A program made the translations under genes and the position numbers. Below are positions 1-7,023 of a DNA stretch of 7,023 bases, piece by piece (the first letter of the stretch is position 1; each line of letters starts with the position of its first letter). The stretch spans positions 1-7,023 of the forward strand of contig JAAURU010000196.1 in assembly GCA_012032075.1 (NCBI GenBank). The letters are read 5' to 3'. This DNA comes from Flavobacterium sp. (GTDB taxonomy: Bacteria > Bacteroidota > Bacteroidia > Flavobacteriales > Flavobacteriaceae). The notes beneath the pieces were generated by a model. It was not told the origin of the DNA, ran no database searches, and was given only the letters and a program-made list of their open reading frames with translations.

Positions 1-541
1 TCAAAAGATTTCAGAAGAATTAGGTAAATTAGACGGTTATAACTGACGAAGAAAATCAGCAGTTGTATAAAATAATTGGACTTGGTGCATTAAAATATTA
101 TATGTTAAAGGTTGACCCAAAGAAACAAATGCTATTCAACCCAGAAGAATCAGTAGATTTTAACGGAAACACAGGGCCATTTATTCAATATACGTATGCT
201 CGTATTCAATCGATTCTAAGAAAAGCCGATTTTGATTACACTGCTGTCACACTGAGCACTGTCGAAGTGTCTATTTTGGATAAAGAAAAAGAATTAATCA
301 AGCAAGTACAACAATTTCCAGATGTGATTCAAAGTGCTGCTGAAATCACAGTCCGGCTTTGGTGGCTAATTATACTTACGAATTAGTAAAAGAATTTAAT
401 TCCTTTTATCAAAATGTGCCTATTTTACCAGAGCAAGATTTGGAGAAAAAAGCCTTTAGAGTACAATTATCAAAAACAGTTGGAAACACTATTAAAAACG
501 CTTTCCAATTGTTAGGAATTCAAGTTCCTGAAAGAATGTAA
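1..541 (+). CDS. argS: arginyl-tRNA synthetase, C-terminal part (partial at window start, two apparent frameshifts)
   Basis: Class I aminoacyl-tRNA synthetase that charges tRNA-Arg with arginine in the cytoplasm. Only the last ~180 residues lie in the window. Recognisable ArgS stretches are ALKYYMLKVDP, DFNGNTGPFIQYTYARIQS (end of the catalytic domain) and the C-terminal anticodon-binding helices with HSPALVANYTYELVKEFN and a terminal GIQVPERM. The reading starts in frame 2, moves to frame 3 at an extra A (41-42, giving GYTDEEN), and returns to frame 2 where an A is missing from the run at 343-345 (giving AENHSPAL). Both changes are in A runs, and the protein on either side matches the family without loss. 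Because argS is essential, I read these as sequencing errors and not as a pseudogene. The TAA at 539-541 is followed by the SGNH gene after only 17 bases, so the downstream genes may be co-transcribed with argS. Confidence 0.93.
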
Positions 542-558
542 TTTTATACAAGTAGAAA

Positions 559-2004
559 TTGAAACCAACATCGTTTTTTTTTAAAACTTTTATTGCTTTA
601 TTGATTGCATCTGTAGCTTTTTTGGCTTTCAAAGAAATTCTTCCTAAAAAGTTATTTCCTGTTGCAACAACTGAAACTAAAAATGTAGTAATCGATAGTT
701 TGCTTTTGGAAGCTGTTTCAGAAGCAAAAGATACGGTTATTGGAAAAGACAGTATAATTAGACAAAAAAACATCTATTTTAAGTCTATTGAAGGTGTTGT
801 TTTCCCTTCTGAAAAATTCGATGATTATAAAGGATTTCAGTATTTAATTCCTTTTTACGAGAAGTTATTTCAATTGGAAAACTCAAAAAAAGGAAATGTT
901 CGCATTGCTTATTTTGGAGATTCCATGACCGATGGAGATTTAATTGTAAAAGATTTTAGAACGTTTTACCAACAAAAATTTTGGTGGAAAAGGTGTTGGT
1001 TTTGTTAATATCACTTCAGAATCTGCAAATTCAAGAATTTCATTAGTACATGAATTTTCCCCAAATTGGAAAACGCAATCTTATTTAAAAGTAAAAAACC
1101 AAATAATCCTTTTGGAGTTAATGGTCATGTATTTTATGCTAATGATACCCTTCATGATGCATGGGTTCGTTACAAAGCAAATAAGACTCTTTTTGCTACT
1201 TCTTTAGATAAACCAACCTTATTTTATGGAAGTTCAACTAATAAAAACGGAAAAGTATATCAAGTAGTAAATGAAGATACAATTTATCAAAAATTAAATC
1301 CTTCGCAAAGATTGAATACATTGAAAATTTCTGAGAATTTATCTTCGCTAAAATTATATTTTAAAAATGCCGATAGTATTCCATTTTATGGTTTTAATTT
1401 TGATGATGGAGTAGGAGTTCATGTCGATAATTTTTCAAGTAGAGGTAATTCGGGTTTACCTTTATCTATTTTTTCAAACGGAATGATGCATGATTTTCAA
1501 AAAGAATTAGGTTATGATTTAATTATCTTGCATTATGGAACTAATGTTTTAAATTATGGTTCATTGGATTATTCTTGGTACGAAAGCCGAATGAAAAAAG
1601 TAGTAGCTCATTTAAAAGATTGTTTTCCTGGAGTTACCATTTTAGTAGTTTCAACTGCTGATAAAGCCACAAAATATGACTTGGAAATGAAAACCGATTC
1701 GGCTGTTGTTCCATTAACAATTGCTCAGAAAAAATATGCGATTGCAACTGAAGCAGGTTATGTCAATTTATATTCGTTAATGGGTGGAGATGGAAGTATA
1801 GTAAAATGGGCTGATGAAACTCCTGCTAAAGCCAATAAAGATTACACACATTTCAATTTTAGAGGAGCAAGTGAAGTGGCAAAATTATTGTACACGCAAT
1901 TAAATGATGGGTATTTGAAATACAAAAAACTCCGAGTTAAAAGAAAACCAGTTGTAAAAAAAGACAGTATTTATAAAAAAGGAGACAGTATATATGCGCA
2001 ATAA
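559..2004 (+). CDS. exported SGNH/GDSL-family protein, probable glycan O-acyltransferase or esterase (two compensating frameshifts)
   Basis: Reconstructed protein of about 481 residues. Residues ~6-25 are a hydrophobic N-terminal segment after a lysine (signal peptide or signal anchor), placing it in the periplasm or on the inner membrane. The SGNH blocks are all visible: block I FGDSMTDGD with the nucleophile near Ser122, block II around SSRGNSG, block III HYGTN with Asn near 329, and block V DYTHF with Asp428 and His431. About 180 residues of probably beta-rich sequence separate block I from block II, resembling the inserted carbohydrate-binding modules of PatB/Ape1-type proteins. The C-terminus is basic and repeats DSIY twice. 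An extra T at 977-980 shifts the frame and a missing T at 1085-1087 restores it; the intervening frame reads GGKGVGFVNITSES. The start is TTG at 559, the first candidate after an in-frame TAG at 553-555; an extra T could hide an ATG here. It overlaps the next gene by 11 nt. The direction of the reaction (transfer or hydrolysis) cannot be told from sequence. Confidence 0.8.
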
Positions 2005-3391
2005 ATTAAGTTTTTTAATCATTTTTGCTTGCCAATTTCTTTTGGCACAAGTCGATGAAGTTGCAATAGATACTGTAATGGTTGATTCTGTGGGTATTTT
2101 TAAAAATGAAATTATTAATCCAAGTGCGATTCAAAAATTTTATGGTAGAATGCTCCAATTGGAACAAAAAAAAGATTGTAAACTAAGAGCCGTTCACATA
2201 GGAGATTCACATATTCAAGCCGATCTATTCACAGGAAAATAAGAAGTTTATTGCAAATAAACTAGGAAATGGAGGTTTAGGTTTTTCATTTCCGTATAAT
2301 TTGGCTAAAACCAATGGTAATTATTTCATAAAATACACGTCAAATGCTTCTTTAGAAGCTTACCGAAACATATATAAAGATTCCACACAAGCTGTTGGTT
2401 TAAGTGGCATTGGTTTAACTACAAAAGACAAAGATTTTGCAATTCAAATTTCGGTAAGAGATAAAAATTATCTTTTTAATACGATAAAGTTGGTCCAACC
2501 AAAAAATCAATTTCTTTTTGATTTGGCAATTACTTCAAAAGAAATTATAATGGAAACTGCTTTTCCAAAAAATATAGTGCATAAAATAAAATCAGGTGAA
2601 TCTTTATCTGGAATTGCCGATAAATATAATGTTAGCATCAACGAAATCAAAAATGCTAATAAGTTGCGTTCCAATGCTATTATTGCTGGAAAAACTTTAA
2701 AAATTCCAACAAATGAAACTGAATCAAAAAAATAAGTAAAACCGAATTCATTCCACTTACTTTATCTCAAGATTTAGTTTCCCAAAATTATTACAGTAAA
2801 GAACCTATTGAAACTATTTATTTAGTGCCAAATGATACAACTACTGCTATTTATGCTTTAAACGGATTAATATTGGAAAACAATCAATCAGGAGTAGTTT
2901 ATAGTGCTATTGGAGTAAATGGAGCAAAAGCTTGTGACTACAATCGTTTTCCACTATTTTTTGAACAATTAAAAGCATTAGAAGTTGAATTTGTAGTTAT
3001 TTCTTTGGGTACCAATGAAAGTTTCGACAAAAAAACAACTGAGGTTTATTTTCAAGAATTACAACAAATGTTACAAAACATTAGAAATATAAATCCTGGA
3101 ATTGAAATTTTATTAACAACTCCACCTCCATCTTTATTTGGCAGAAAATATCCTAATACTTTTGTAGCTGATTATTCCAAAAAGTTAATTGAAACCGCTG
3201 TAGCAAATAAAGTAGCTATTTGGGATATGTTTCAAGCACTTGGTGGACTTTTTGCTGTCAATGATAATTATAAAAGAGGTTTAATGTCAAAAGATAAAGT
3301 GCATTATTCAAAAGCAGGTTATGACTTGCAAGGACAACTATTTTTTGATGCTTTAATGATTAGTTACGAACAATTTAAAGCCCTTAAATAA
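1994..3391 (+). CDS. exported SGNH-family protein with an internal LysM domain (three apparent frameshifts)
   Basis: Reconstructed protein of about 466 residues. It begins with a clear Sec signal peptide (RNK, hydrophobic core, likely cleavage after LLA before QVDE). Block I is HIGDSHIQAD with Ser72. A beta-type segment follows, then a LysM domain at about residues 196-239 (2577-2708) starting VHKIKSGESLSGIADKYNVS and ending GKTLKIP. The rest of the SGNH fold comes after it: block II IGVNGA (Gly311), block III LGTNES (Asn342), block V DKVHYS (Asp435, His438). LysM binds GlcNAc-containing glycans such as peptidoglycan, so the likely role is acylation or deacylation of that polymer in the periplasm, together with the MBOAT gene next door. 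Missing A bases at 2236-2239, 2255-2257 and in the A7 run at 2726-2732 explain the frame changes; adding them makes the length divisible by three. Its general layout resembles the preceding gene, suggesting an old duplication. Confidence 0.83.
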
Positions 3392-3392
3392 A

Positions 3393-4905
3393 GTGAAAGC
3401 ATTATTTTTTATATTGGCTCTTATGCAAAATATTTTTGGAGAGATTAATTTGGAGACAATCAAAACTGGTTTGTTTATAATCCAAAAGCTCCATTGCTTT
3501 TTAATAGTGGTTTATTTCTTGGTTTATTTATCGTCTTTTATTTTATATACATATTAAGCCGAAAAACACACTATTTTAGAATTGCTTATGTAGTCTTATT
3601 TTCTTTATTTTTTTACTATAAATCAAGTGGAGTTTACTTTTGGTTATTAATCTTTTCATCAGTAGTAGATTTTAGTTTATCGCGACTCATTTATGAAGAA
3701 ACCCAACAGTTTTACCGAAAATTTTACTTAATTGTTAGTTTAATTGTCAATTTAGGGTTGTTGGTTTATTTTAAATACACTAATTTCTTTATTGAAAATT
3801 TTAATATTGTTGTTGATGGACACATTGCATTGGAAAACATAATTTTACCCGTTGGAATTTCTTTTTACACCTTTCAAACATTAAGTTACACTATAGATAT
3901 TTATCGTAAAGAATTAGAACCTACAAAAAGCTTTGTAGATTTCTTGTTTTTCGTTTCTTTCTTTCCACAATTAGTGGCAGGACCAATAGTTAGAGCAAGC
4001 GATTTTATTCCGCAAATGTATCAAAAGTTAAACCTTACTAAAGAAGATTTTAATAAAGCTTTATTCTTAATAATAGGAGGATTAATCAAAAAAGCAGTCA
4101 TTTCCGATTATATTTCTTCTAATTTTGTAGATCGCGTTTTCGATGCTCCTAACAGTTATTCAGCGTTTGAAAACTTAATGGCTTCTTATGGGTATGCGAT
4201 TCAAATCTATTGCGATTTCTCAGGGTATTCTGATATGGCAATTGGTTTAGCCTTACTAATGGGATTCACATTGCCACCTAATTTCTCAACACCATACCAA
4301 TCAGCTTCCATAACTGAGTTTTGGAGAAGATGGCACATTTCCTTATCCACTTGGTTACGCGATTATTTATACATCTCTATGGGTGGAAATCGAAAAGGAA
4401 GAATAAGAACCTATTTCAATTTATTCATGACCATGCTTTTAGGAGGTTTATGGCATGGAGCTAACTGGAAATTTGTCTTTTGGGGCGTTTTACACGGTTT
4501 AGCTTTAGTAGTAGAACGTTTCTTTCAAACCAGAATCAAGTTACCAAAAACGTCTTCTTTAAAACAATAAAAATACTATTGACTTTTCATTTTGTAGTCT
4601 TTTGTTGGTTGTTTTTTAGAGCCAAAGATTTCACAACCGCTTTCCAAATAGTAGAAAACATAAGCAACTTAGAATTCAGTATTATAAAATGGCAAACCAT
4701 CATTTTAGGTTATAAAAATGTATTTTTATTGTTAGCTTTTGGTTTCATTTGGCATTTTTTACCAGAAAAGATTACAACTTACAACGAAAAGCAATTTGGA
4801 AAACTACCTTTTTGGGCACAAGCCATAATTCTAGGTTTTATCTTCTGGTTGGTTTACGCAACCGCTTCAGAAGGAGCACAACCATTTATATACTTTCAGT
4901 TTTAA
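3393..4905 (+). CDS. MBOAT-family O-acyltransferase, AlgI/PatA-like (two apparent frameshifts)
   Basis: Reconstructed protein of about 504 residues (494 if started at ATG 3423), close to the usual size for AlgI-type proteins. It has many hydrophobic membrane segments and the family signatures: PQLVAGPIVRASDFIPQ, YCDFSGYSDMAIG, FWRRWHISLSTWLRDYLYI, and GGLWHGANWKFVFWGVLHG, which contains the conserved putative catalytic His (codon 4454-4456). AlgI, PatA and DltB relatives move an acyl group from a cytoplasmic donor to the outside for a partner protein; the two SGNH proteins just upstream are the natural partners. A missing T at 3449-3451 splits the N-terminus (NIFGEINF then GDNQNWFVYNP) and a missing A in the run at 4546-4550 splits the C-terminal part (LPKNVFFKTIK). 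The start is uncertain: GTG 3393 lies one base after the upstream stop, and ATG 3423 is in the same frame. Acetyl is the likeliest acyl group by family analogy, but this is inferred. Confidence 0.92.
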
Positions 4906-4947
4906 AGAGTTTTTGTTGAAGCACACAATCAAAACTTCGGAAGAAAA

Positions 4948-5049
4948 CCTGTCCCGCTATTCGCTACAATCTGTCATTGCGATGAACGAAGCAATCTAAT
5001 AACAAGAATAACTTACGCAATGACAGGATTTCCACTTCTATCGTGGCTA
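4948..5049. repeat. mosaic intergenic interspersed repeat with long hairpin
   Basis: This non-coding block just after the MBOAT gene is richer in GC than its surroundings. Its core is a perfect 11-bp inverted repeat, ctgtcattgcg at 4971-4981 and cgcaatgacag at 5016-5026, with a 34-nt loop that contains acgaagcaatct. The loop copy gcaat (4991-4995) could also pair with attgc (4976-4980). The flanks read, on the minus strand, tagccacgatagaagtgg at the right end and agcgaatagcgggac at the left end. From memory, these arms resemble a repeat common between genes in Flavobacterium, and the tgtcattgcga...acgaagcaatct core resembles a second common Bacteroidota repeat, so this may be one element nested in another. 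It may also act as a transcription terminator for the operon, but there is no clean U-tract. A genome-wide copy count was not possible here. Confidence 0.6.
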
Positions 5050-5278
5050 TACTTCACGTTTTTACTTTCAAAACAAGAATCCACAATCTCGTCATTTTAT
5101 ACAGGAATCAAAATCTTATATAATGCCACACAATTTTGTAAATTAAACTTTTTTTAGTTGTGGTTAATTTGTTTTAAAAGAAAGACTTACATGAGGTTAT
5201 GCTGGTTTTATTTTCTCACACATTACTTTAAAAACAAAGTAAGATTCAATTATTAGTATGAAAAAAACACAAATACCT
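5050..5278. other. AT-rich intergenic stretch, no gene seen
   Basis: No supported coding region is present; the short ATG frames stop within about 20 codons. The only structure noticed is a perfect 7-bp inverted repeat, ttacttt at 5223-5229 and aaagtaa at 5236-5242 with a 6-nt loop. It has no following T-run, so it is at best a weak hairpin. Confidence 0.5.
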
Positions 5279-5310
5279 TTTGCTTGTTTCGTGTAGTAGG
5301 TTTAAATTTG
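5279..5310 (+). promoter_or_regulatory. Bacteroidota-type primary sigma promoter
   Basis: TTTG at 5279-5282 is followed, after a 20-base spacer, by TAAATTTG at 5303-5310. This matches the known Flavobacterium/Bacteroides consensus (-33 TTTG, -7 TAnnTTTG) exactly. It points at the small exported-protein gene starting at 5425 and would give a leader of roughly 110 nt. The match is visible in the sequence; activity is inferred. Confidence 0.6.
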
Positions 5311-5424
5311 TAAAATGTAAATTAAATTGAATTATTATCATTTTTATAACATTATGCTAGAGTAGCTTTATAAAATTTGAAATATAGCAATGAGTTAATT
5401 GATTTTGAACAAAACCACAATAAG

Positions 5425-5817
5425 ATGAACAGGAATGTATTTAGAGTAAAAAAAGTTTATTTGATTATAGTATTATCATTTTTTAATTGTCAGTTGGAAT
5501 AGTATTCAAGAGAATAGTTTTGTGTTTCAAAGGGAAAATCAAAAACTTGAGTTAGAAATTGAAAATGGAATGAATTATATTAAGTGGGATACACCAACGA
5601 AAATAACTATTAAAACAGAAAAAATTAATCAAAAAAAATGATGGTTGCTGCACCTGAGCTAAAGATGTTAAAAGCTGGTAGTGAAACGAAAGAAAGTATT
5701 TGGGAAGTTACAGTTGTAAAAACACCTAATAAAAAAGATACTTTAACGATATCTTTTACCTGTAGAGATTTGAAAGATTTAGTTTGGAGTCATCAGTTTA
5801 AAATTTTAATAAAATAA
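5425..5817 (+). CDS. small exported protein of unknown family (two compensating frameshifts)
   Basis: Reconstructed protein of about 130 residues that I do not recognise. It starts at ATG 5425 with a basic N-terminus (NRNVFRVKK) and then a hydrophobic core, VYLIIVLSFLIVS, typical of a Sec signal peptide; an envelope or periplasmic location is inferred. The mature part alternates polar and hydrophobic residues (KLELEIENGMNYIKW, KITIKTEKI, DTLTISFTC, HQFKILIK), suggesting a small beta-sandwich, with one mature Cys. As given, it stops at the TAG at 5500-5502. Removing one T from the T6 run at 5479-5484 and adding one A to the A8 run at 5631-5638 (before MMVAAPELKML) gives one frame to TAA 5815-5817. 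Coherent composition on both sides of each shift argues for one real gene. A matching promoter lies at 5279-5310. It converges on the DUF2452 gene. Confidence 0.6.
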
Positions 5818-6014
5818 ACTTCTTAAAGTATAAAGAATTATACATTGTAAAGCGAATTTATAATTAAAACCAGTTTAAAACCATTAAAATTTCCTTGGTT
5901 ACTGCGAGCGTCAATCTCTTGCCAGCAACAATAATCACACAAAACTATTTAACAACAAACGAAATTATATTTCATAATAATTGGTACGAACTTGACGCTT
6001 GCACTAGCAATAAT
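5818..6014. repeat. convergent intergenic region with long imperfect inverted repeat
   Basis: This lies between the 3' ends of two converging genes. tgcgagcgtcaa (5903-5914) and ttgacgcttgca (5992-6003) are 12-base inverted arms with a single mismatch (a G-T wobble as RNA), 77 bases apart. Inside, aattat (5963-5968) and ataatt (5977-5982) form a smaller hairpin. Upstream, gtataa (5828-5833) and ttatac (5838-5843) form a 6-bp stem with a 4-nt loop, just after the small exported-protein gene. These may serve as terminators for one or both genes, or the larger pair may be the ends of a short mobile repeat. The GC-rich arms stand out from the AT-rich surroundings. A forward frame across 5895-6098 is not a credible gene: it runs over the minus-strand coding end. 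Confidence 0.45.
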
Positions 6015-6412
6015 TTAAGGTATATGCATCCATTTTTTGTCACTATTCAACTTAAAAGTGCCAATATGTTCCTTATTCCATTCTTCTGGACTAATTAAAG
6101 AAAGGAAATTTACTCCATCAGTATTTCGGTATAATGATAAGTTTCTCCCACAACAGGCTCAAATGAAAATTTAGAATTGTAAACCAATTCATTCCACTCA
6201 AACTCTTCAATCAAAAGTTGATATTGCAATTGGAGTTCGTTAAATTTATTTTGAAACTCTTTGTTTACAGTAGTTATTCCTCTGCTTTTCCATGAAACTA
6301 CATCATCAATTCTAATAGCTGGAGCACCTACATTAGTAGAATAGGGTAAAATATTAGCATTGTATCCATCAGTTTGAGAATAGACTATGTTATCTTGTTT
6401 TTTATCTTCCAT
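6015..6412 (-). CDS. DUF2452-family protein (one apparent frameshift near the C-terminus)
   Basis: Reconstructed protein of about 132 residues, cytoplasmic (no signal peptide or membrane segment). It reads as the DUF2452 family common in Bacteroidota: an N-terminus rich in charged residues (MEDKKQDNIVYS), LPYSTNVGAPAIRIDDV, a Lys/Glu/Gln-rich central helix (KEFQNKFNELQLQYQLLIEE), then NELVYNSKFSFEPVVGETYH. As given, the frame stops at 6110. Restoring one A (plus strand) at 6133-6134 continues it as YHLYRNTDGVNFLSLISP and EEWNKEHIGTFKLNSDKKWM, ending at a stop at 6015-6017. That tail is the expected family C-terminus, so the gene is about 32 residues longer than the uncorrected frame. The function of the family is not established as far as I know; it is sometimes labelled a GTP-binding protein, but I see no P-loop. 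The start ATG is at 6410-6412. Confidence 0.8.
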
Positions 6413-6897
6413 ATAAATTTATTTTATTTAAAAAATTTAATTTTTAGTTGAGCAAACAAATTCAAAGAGAACTCAAATAAGATTAAGTATTATTTTTTTA
6501 CAAAAATAAAACATTTTGTTTAATATAAACATATATTGATTAAACAAAAATATAATTTTATGATATAAAGAAATAATTTTCTTGAATCTTTTGTAACCAA
6601 TAATTTTAGTATTTAGAAATGAAAGCAGTTAAAATGGTAAAAGTACTATTTAACCAAAAAATCCATGTAAAGAACTCATTTTTAACAAATTTTATTTTAA
6701 ACCGTTTGTAAAATGTAATCCCATTAGCTACTTTTAGTTTTAGTAATTTTTTTTAATAAAACATTCACTTATTTCTTAAAAATAGTTATAGTTTAAAAGT
6801 TTAAGCTAAATTTATTCCTTCAAACATTGTTACTTAACTTATTTATAAAATTCTAAAATGAAATACATTATCAATTAAAAAATAAAATTATTTAACC
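6413..6897. other. AT-rich divergent intergenic region, no gene seen
   Basis: These 485 bases separate the start of the minus-strand DUF2452 gene from the start of the plus-strand VOC gene, so promoters for both should lie here. On the minus strand, TATTTTTG occurs at 6508-6501 and 6552-6545 and matches the TAnnTTTG -7 box, but neither has a TTG at the usual 17-23 base distance, so I do not call either a promoter. No convincing box was found for the plus-strand gene. A 30-codon ATG frame at 6619-6711 lacks any recognisable feature. Composition is extremely AT-rich with many A and T runs. Confidence 0.5.
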
Positions 6898-7023
6898 ATG
6901 AAAAAAACATTTTTTATAACTTACTACTTGCAAACACTTTTTTTCTAGGTTTCGCATTCAAATCAATAACTACAACAAACAAAGAAAATAAAATGAAAAG
7001 AGTAACAGGAATAGGTGGTGTCT
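6898..7023 (+). CDS. VOC (glyoxalase/bleomycin-resistance fold) family protein with predicted signal peptide, N-terminus only
   Basis: Partial at the window end; about 42 codons are visible. From ATG 6898 the frame reads MKKTFFIT, then shifts at TT 6921-6922. Adding one T gives LLLANTFFLGFAFKS, a good Sec signal peptide of ~20 residues, followed by a Thr/Asn/Lys-rich linker and then, in the same frame from residue 33 (ATG 6993), MKRVTGIGGV. That last motif is the usual start of Bacteroidota VOC-family proteins, metal-dependent enzymes and binding proteins of the glyoxalase I fold. Either the protein is exported, or the true start is ATG 6993 and the upstream frame is coincidental. The continuous frame and the strong signal-peptide pattern favour export. 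Substrate and metal residues lie beyond the window. Confidence 0.6.

Noticed and set aside
492..773. Minus-strand open frame of 93 codons over the start of the first SGNH gene
   Set aside because: It overlaps the argS end and the SGNH signal-peptide region, has no recognisable features, and is explained as a shadow of the plus-strand genes.
2233..2260. Programmed ribosomal frameshifting in the LysM-SGNH gene
   Set aside because: Two losses 18 bases apart, plus further indels in every other gene, fit general A/T-run errors better than a specific recoding site.
4906..5424. Possible CRISPR array, tRNA or other RNA gene in the gap
   Set aside because: No regularly spaced direct repeats and no cloverleaf or rRNA-like sequence were seen; the only structure is the inverted repeat already listed.
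5895..6098. Plus-strand open frame of 67 codons
   Set aside because: It overlaps the corrected 3' end of the DUF2452 gene on the other strand and covers the inverted-repeat region; the residue pattern is not protein-like.
6619..6711. 30-codon ATG frame in the gap before the VOC gene
   Set aside because: It is short and AT-driven, with no signal peptide, motif or promoter support.
5307..6718. Direct repeat tttgtaaaatgtaa at 5307-5320 and 6705-6718
   Set aside because: A 14-base match in very AT-rich DNA can arise by chance; the first copy overlaps a promoter but the second has no TAnnTTTG box.

Overview
The window looks like a piece of a Flavobacteriaceae chromosome, most likely Flavobacterium or a close relative. 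It is very AT-rich, it carries a recognisable Bacteroidota promoter of the TTTG-N20-TAnnTTTG type, it lacks Shine-Dalgarno sequences, and the protein families (a DUF2452 protein, MBOAT/SGNH pairs, ArgS) read as flavobacterial. This placement comes from recognition and composition, not from a search.

Layout. Positions 1-541 hold the 3' end of argS (arginyl-tRNA synthetase). It is followed on the same strand by three tightly packed genes: an SGNH-family exported protein (559-2004), a second SGNH protein with a LysM domain nested inside it (1994-3391, 11-nt overlap), and a polytopic MBOAT acyltransferase (about 3393-4905, 1-nt gap). Together these look like a cell-envelope O-acylation module. 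The MBOAT protein would pass an acyl (probably acetyl) group across the inner membrane, and the two SGNH proteins would transfer it to, or remove it from, a periplasmic glycan. LysM suggests peptidoglycan or another GlcNAc-containing polymer. After a mosaic intergenic repeat (4948-5049) and a good promoter (5279-5310) comes a small exported protein of unknown family (5425-5817). It converges on a DUF2452-family gene on the minus strand (6015-6412), with an imperfect long inverted repeat between them. An AT-rich gap of 485 bases follows, and then the start of a VOC (glyoxalase-fold) protein that appears to carry a Sec signal peptide (6898 to the window end).

State of the sequence. No coding region in this window reads open from start to stop as given. 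I count 13 single-base length changes, nearly all in A or T runs and 10 of them losses. Restoring them gives continuous proteins with lengths divisible by three and all expected motifs intact, including in the essential argS. The most economical reading is uncorrected long-read sequencing error, not gene decay, so the coordinates below are for reconstructed genes that span the frameshifts.
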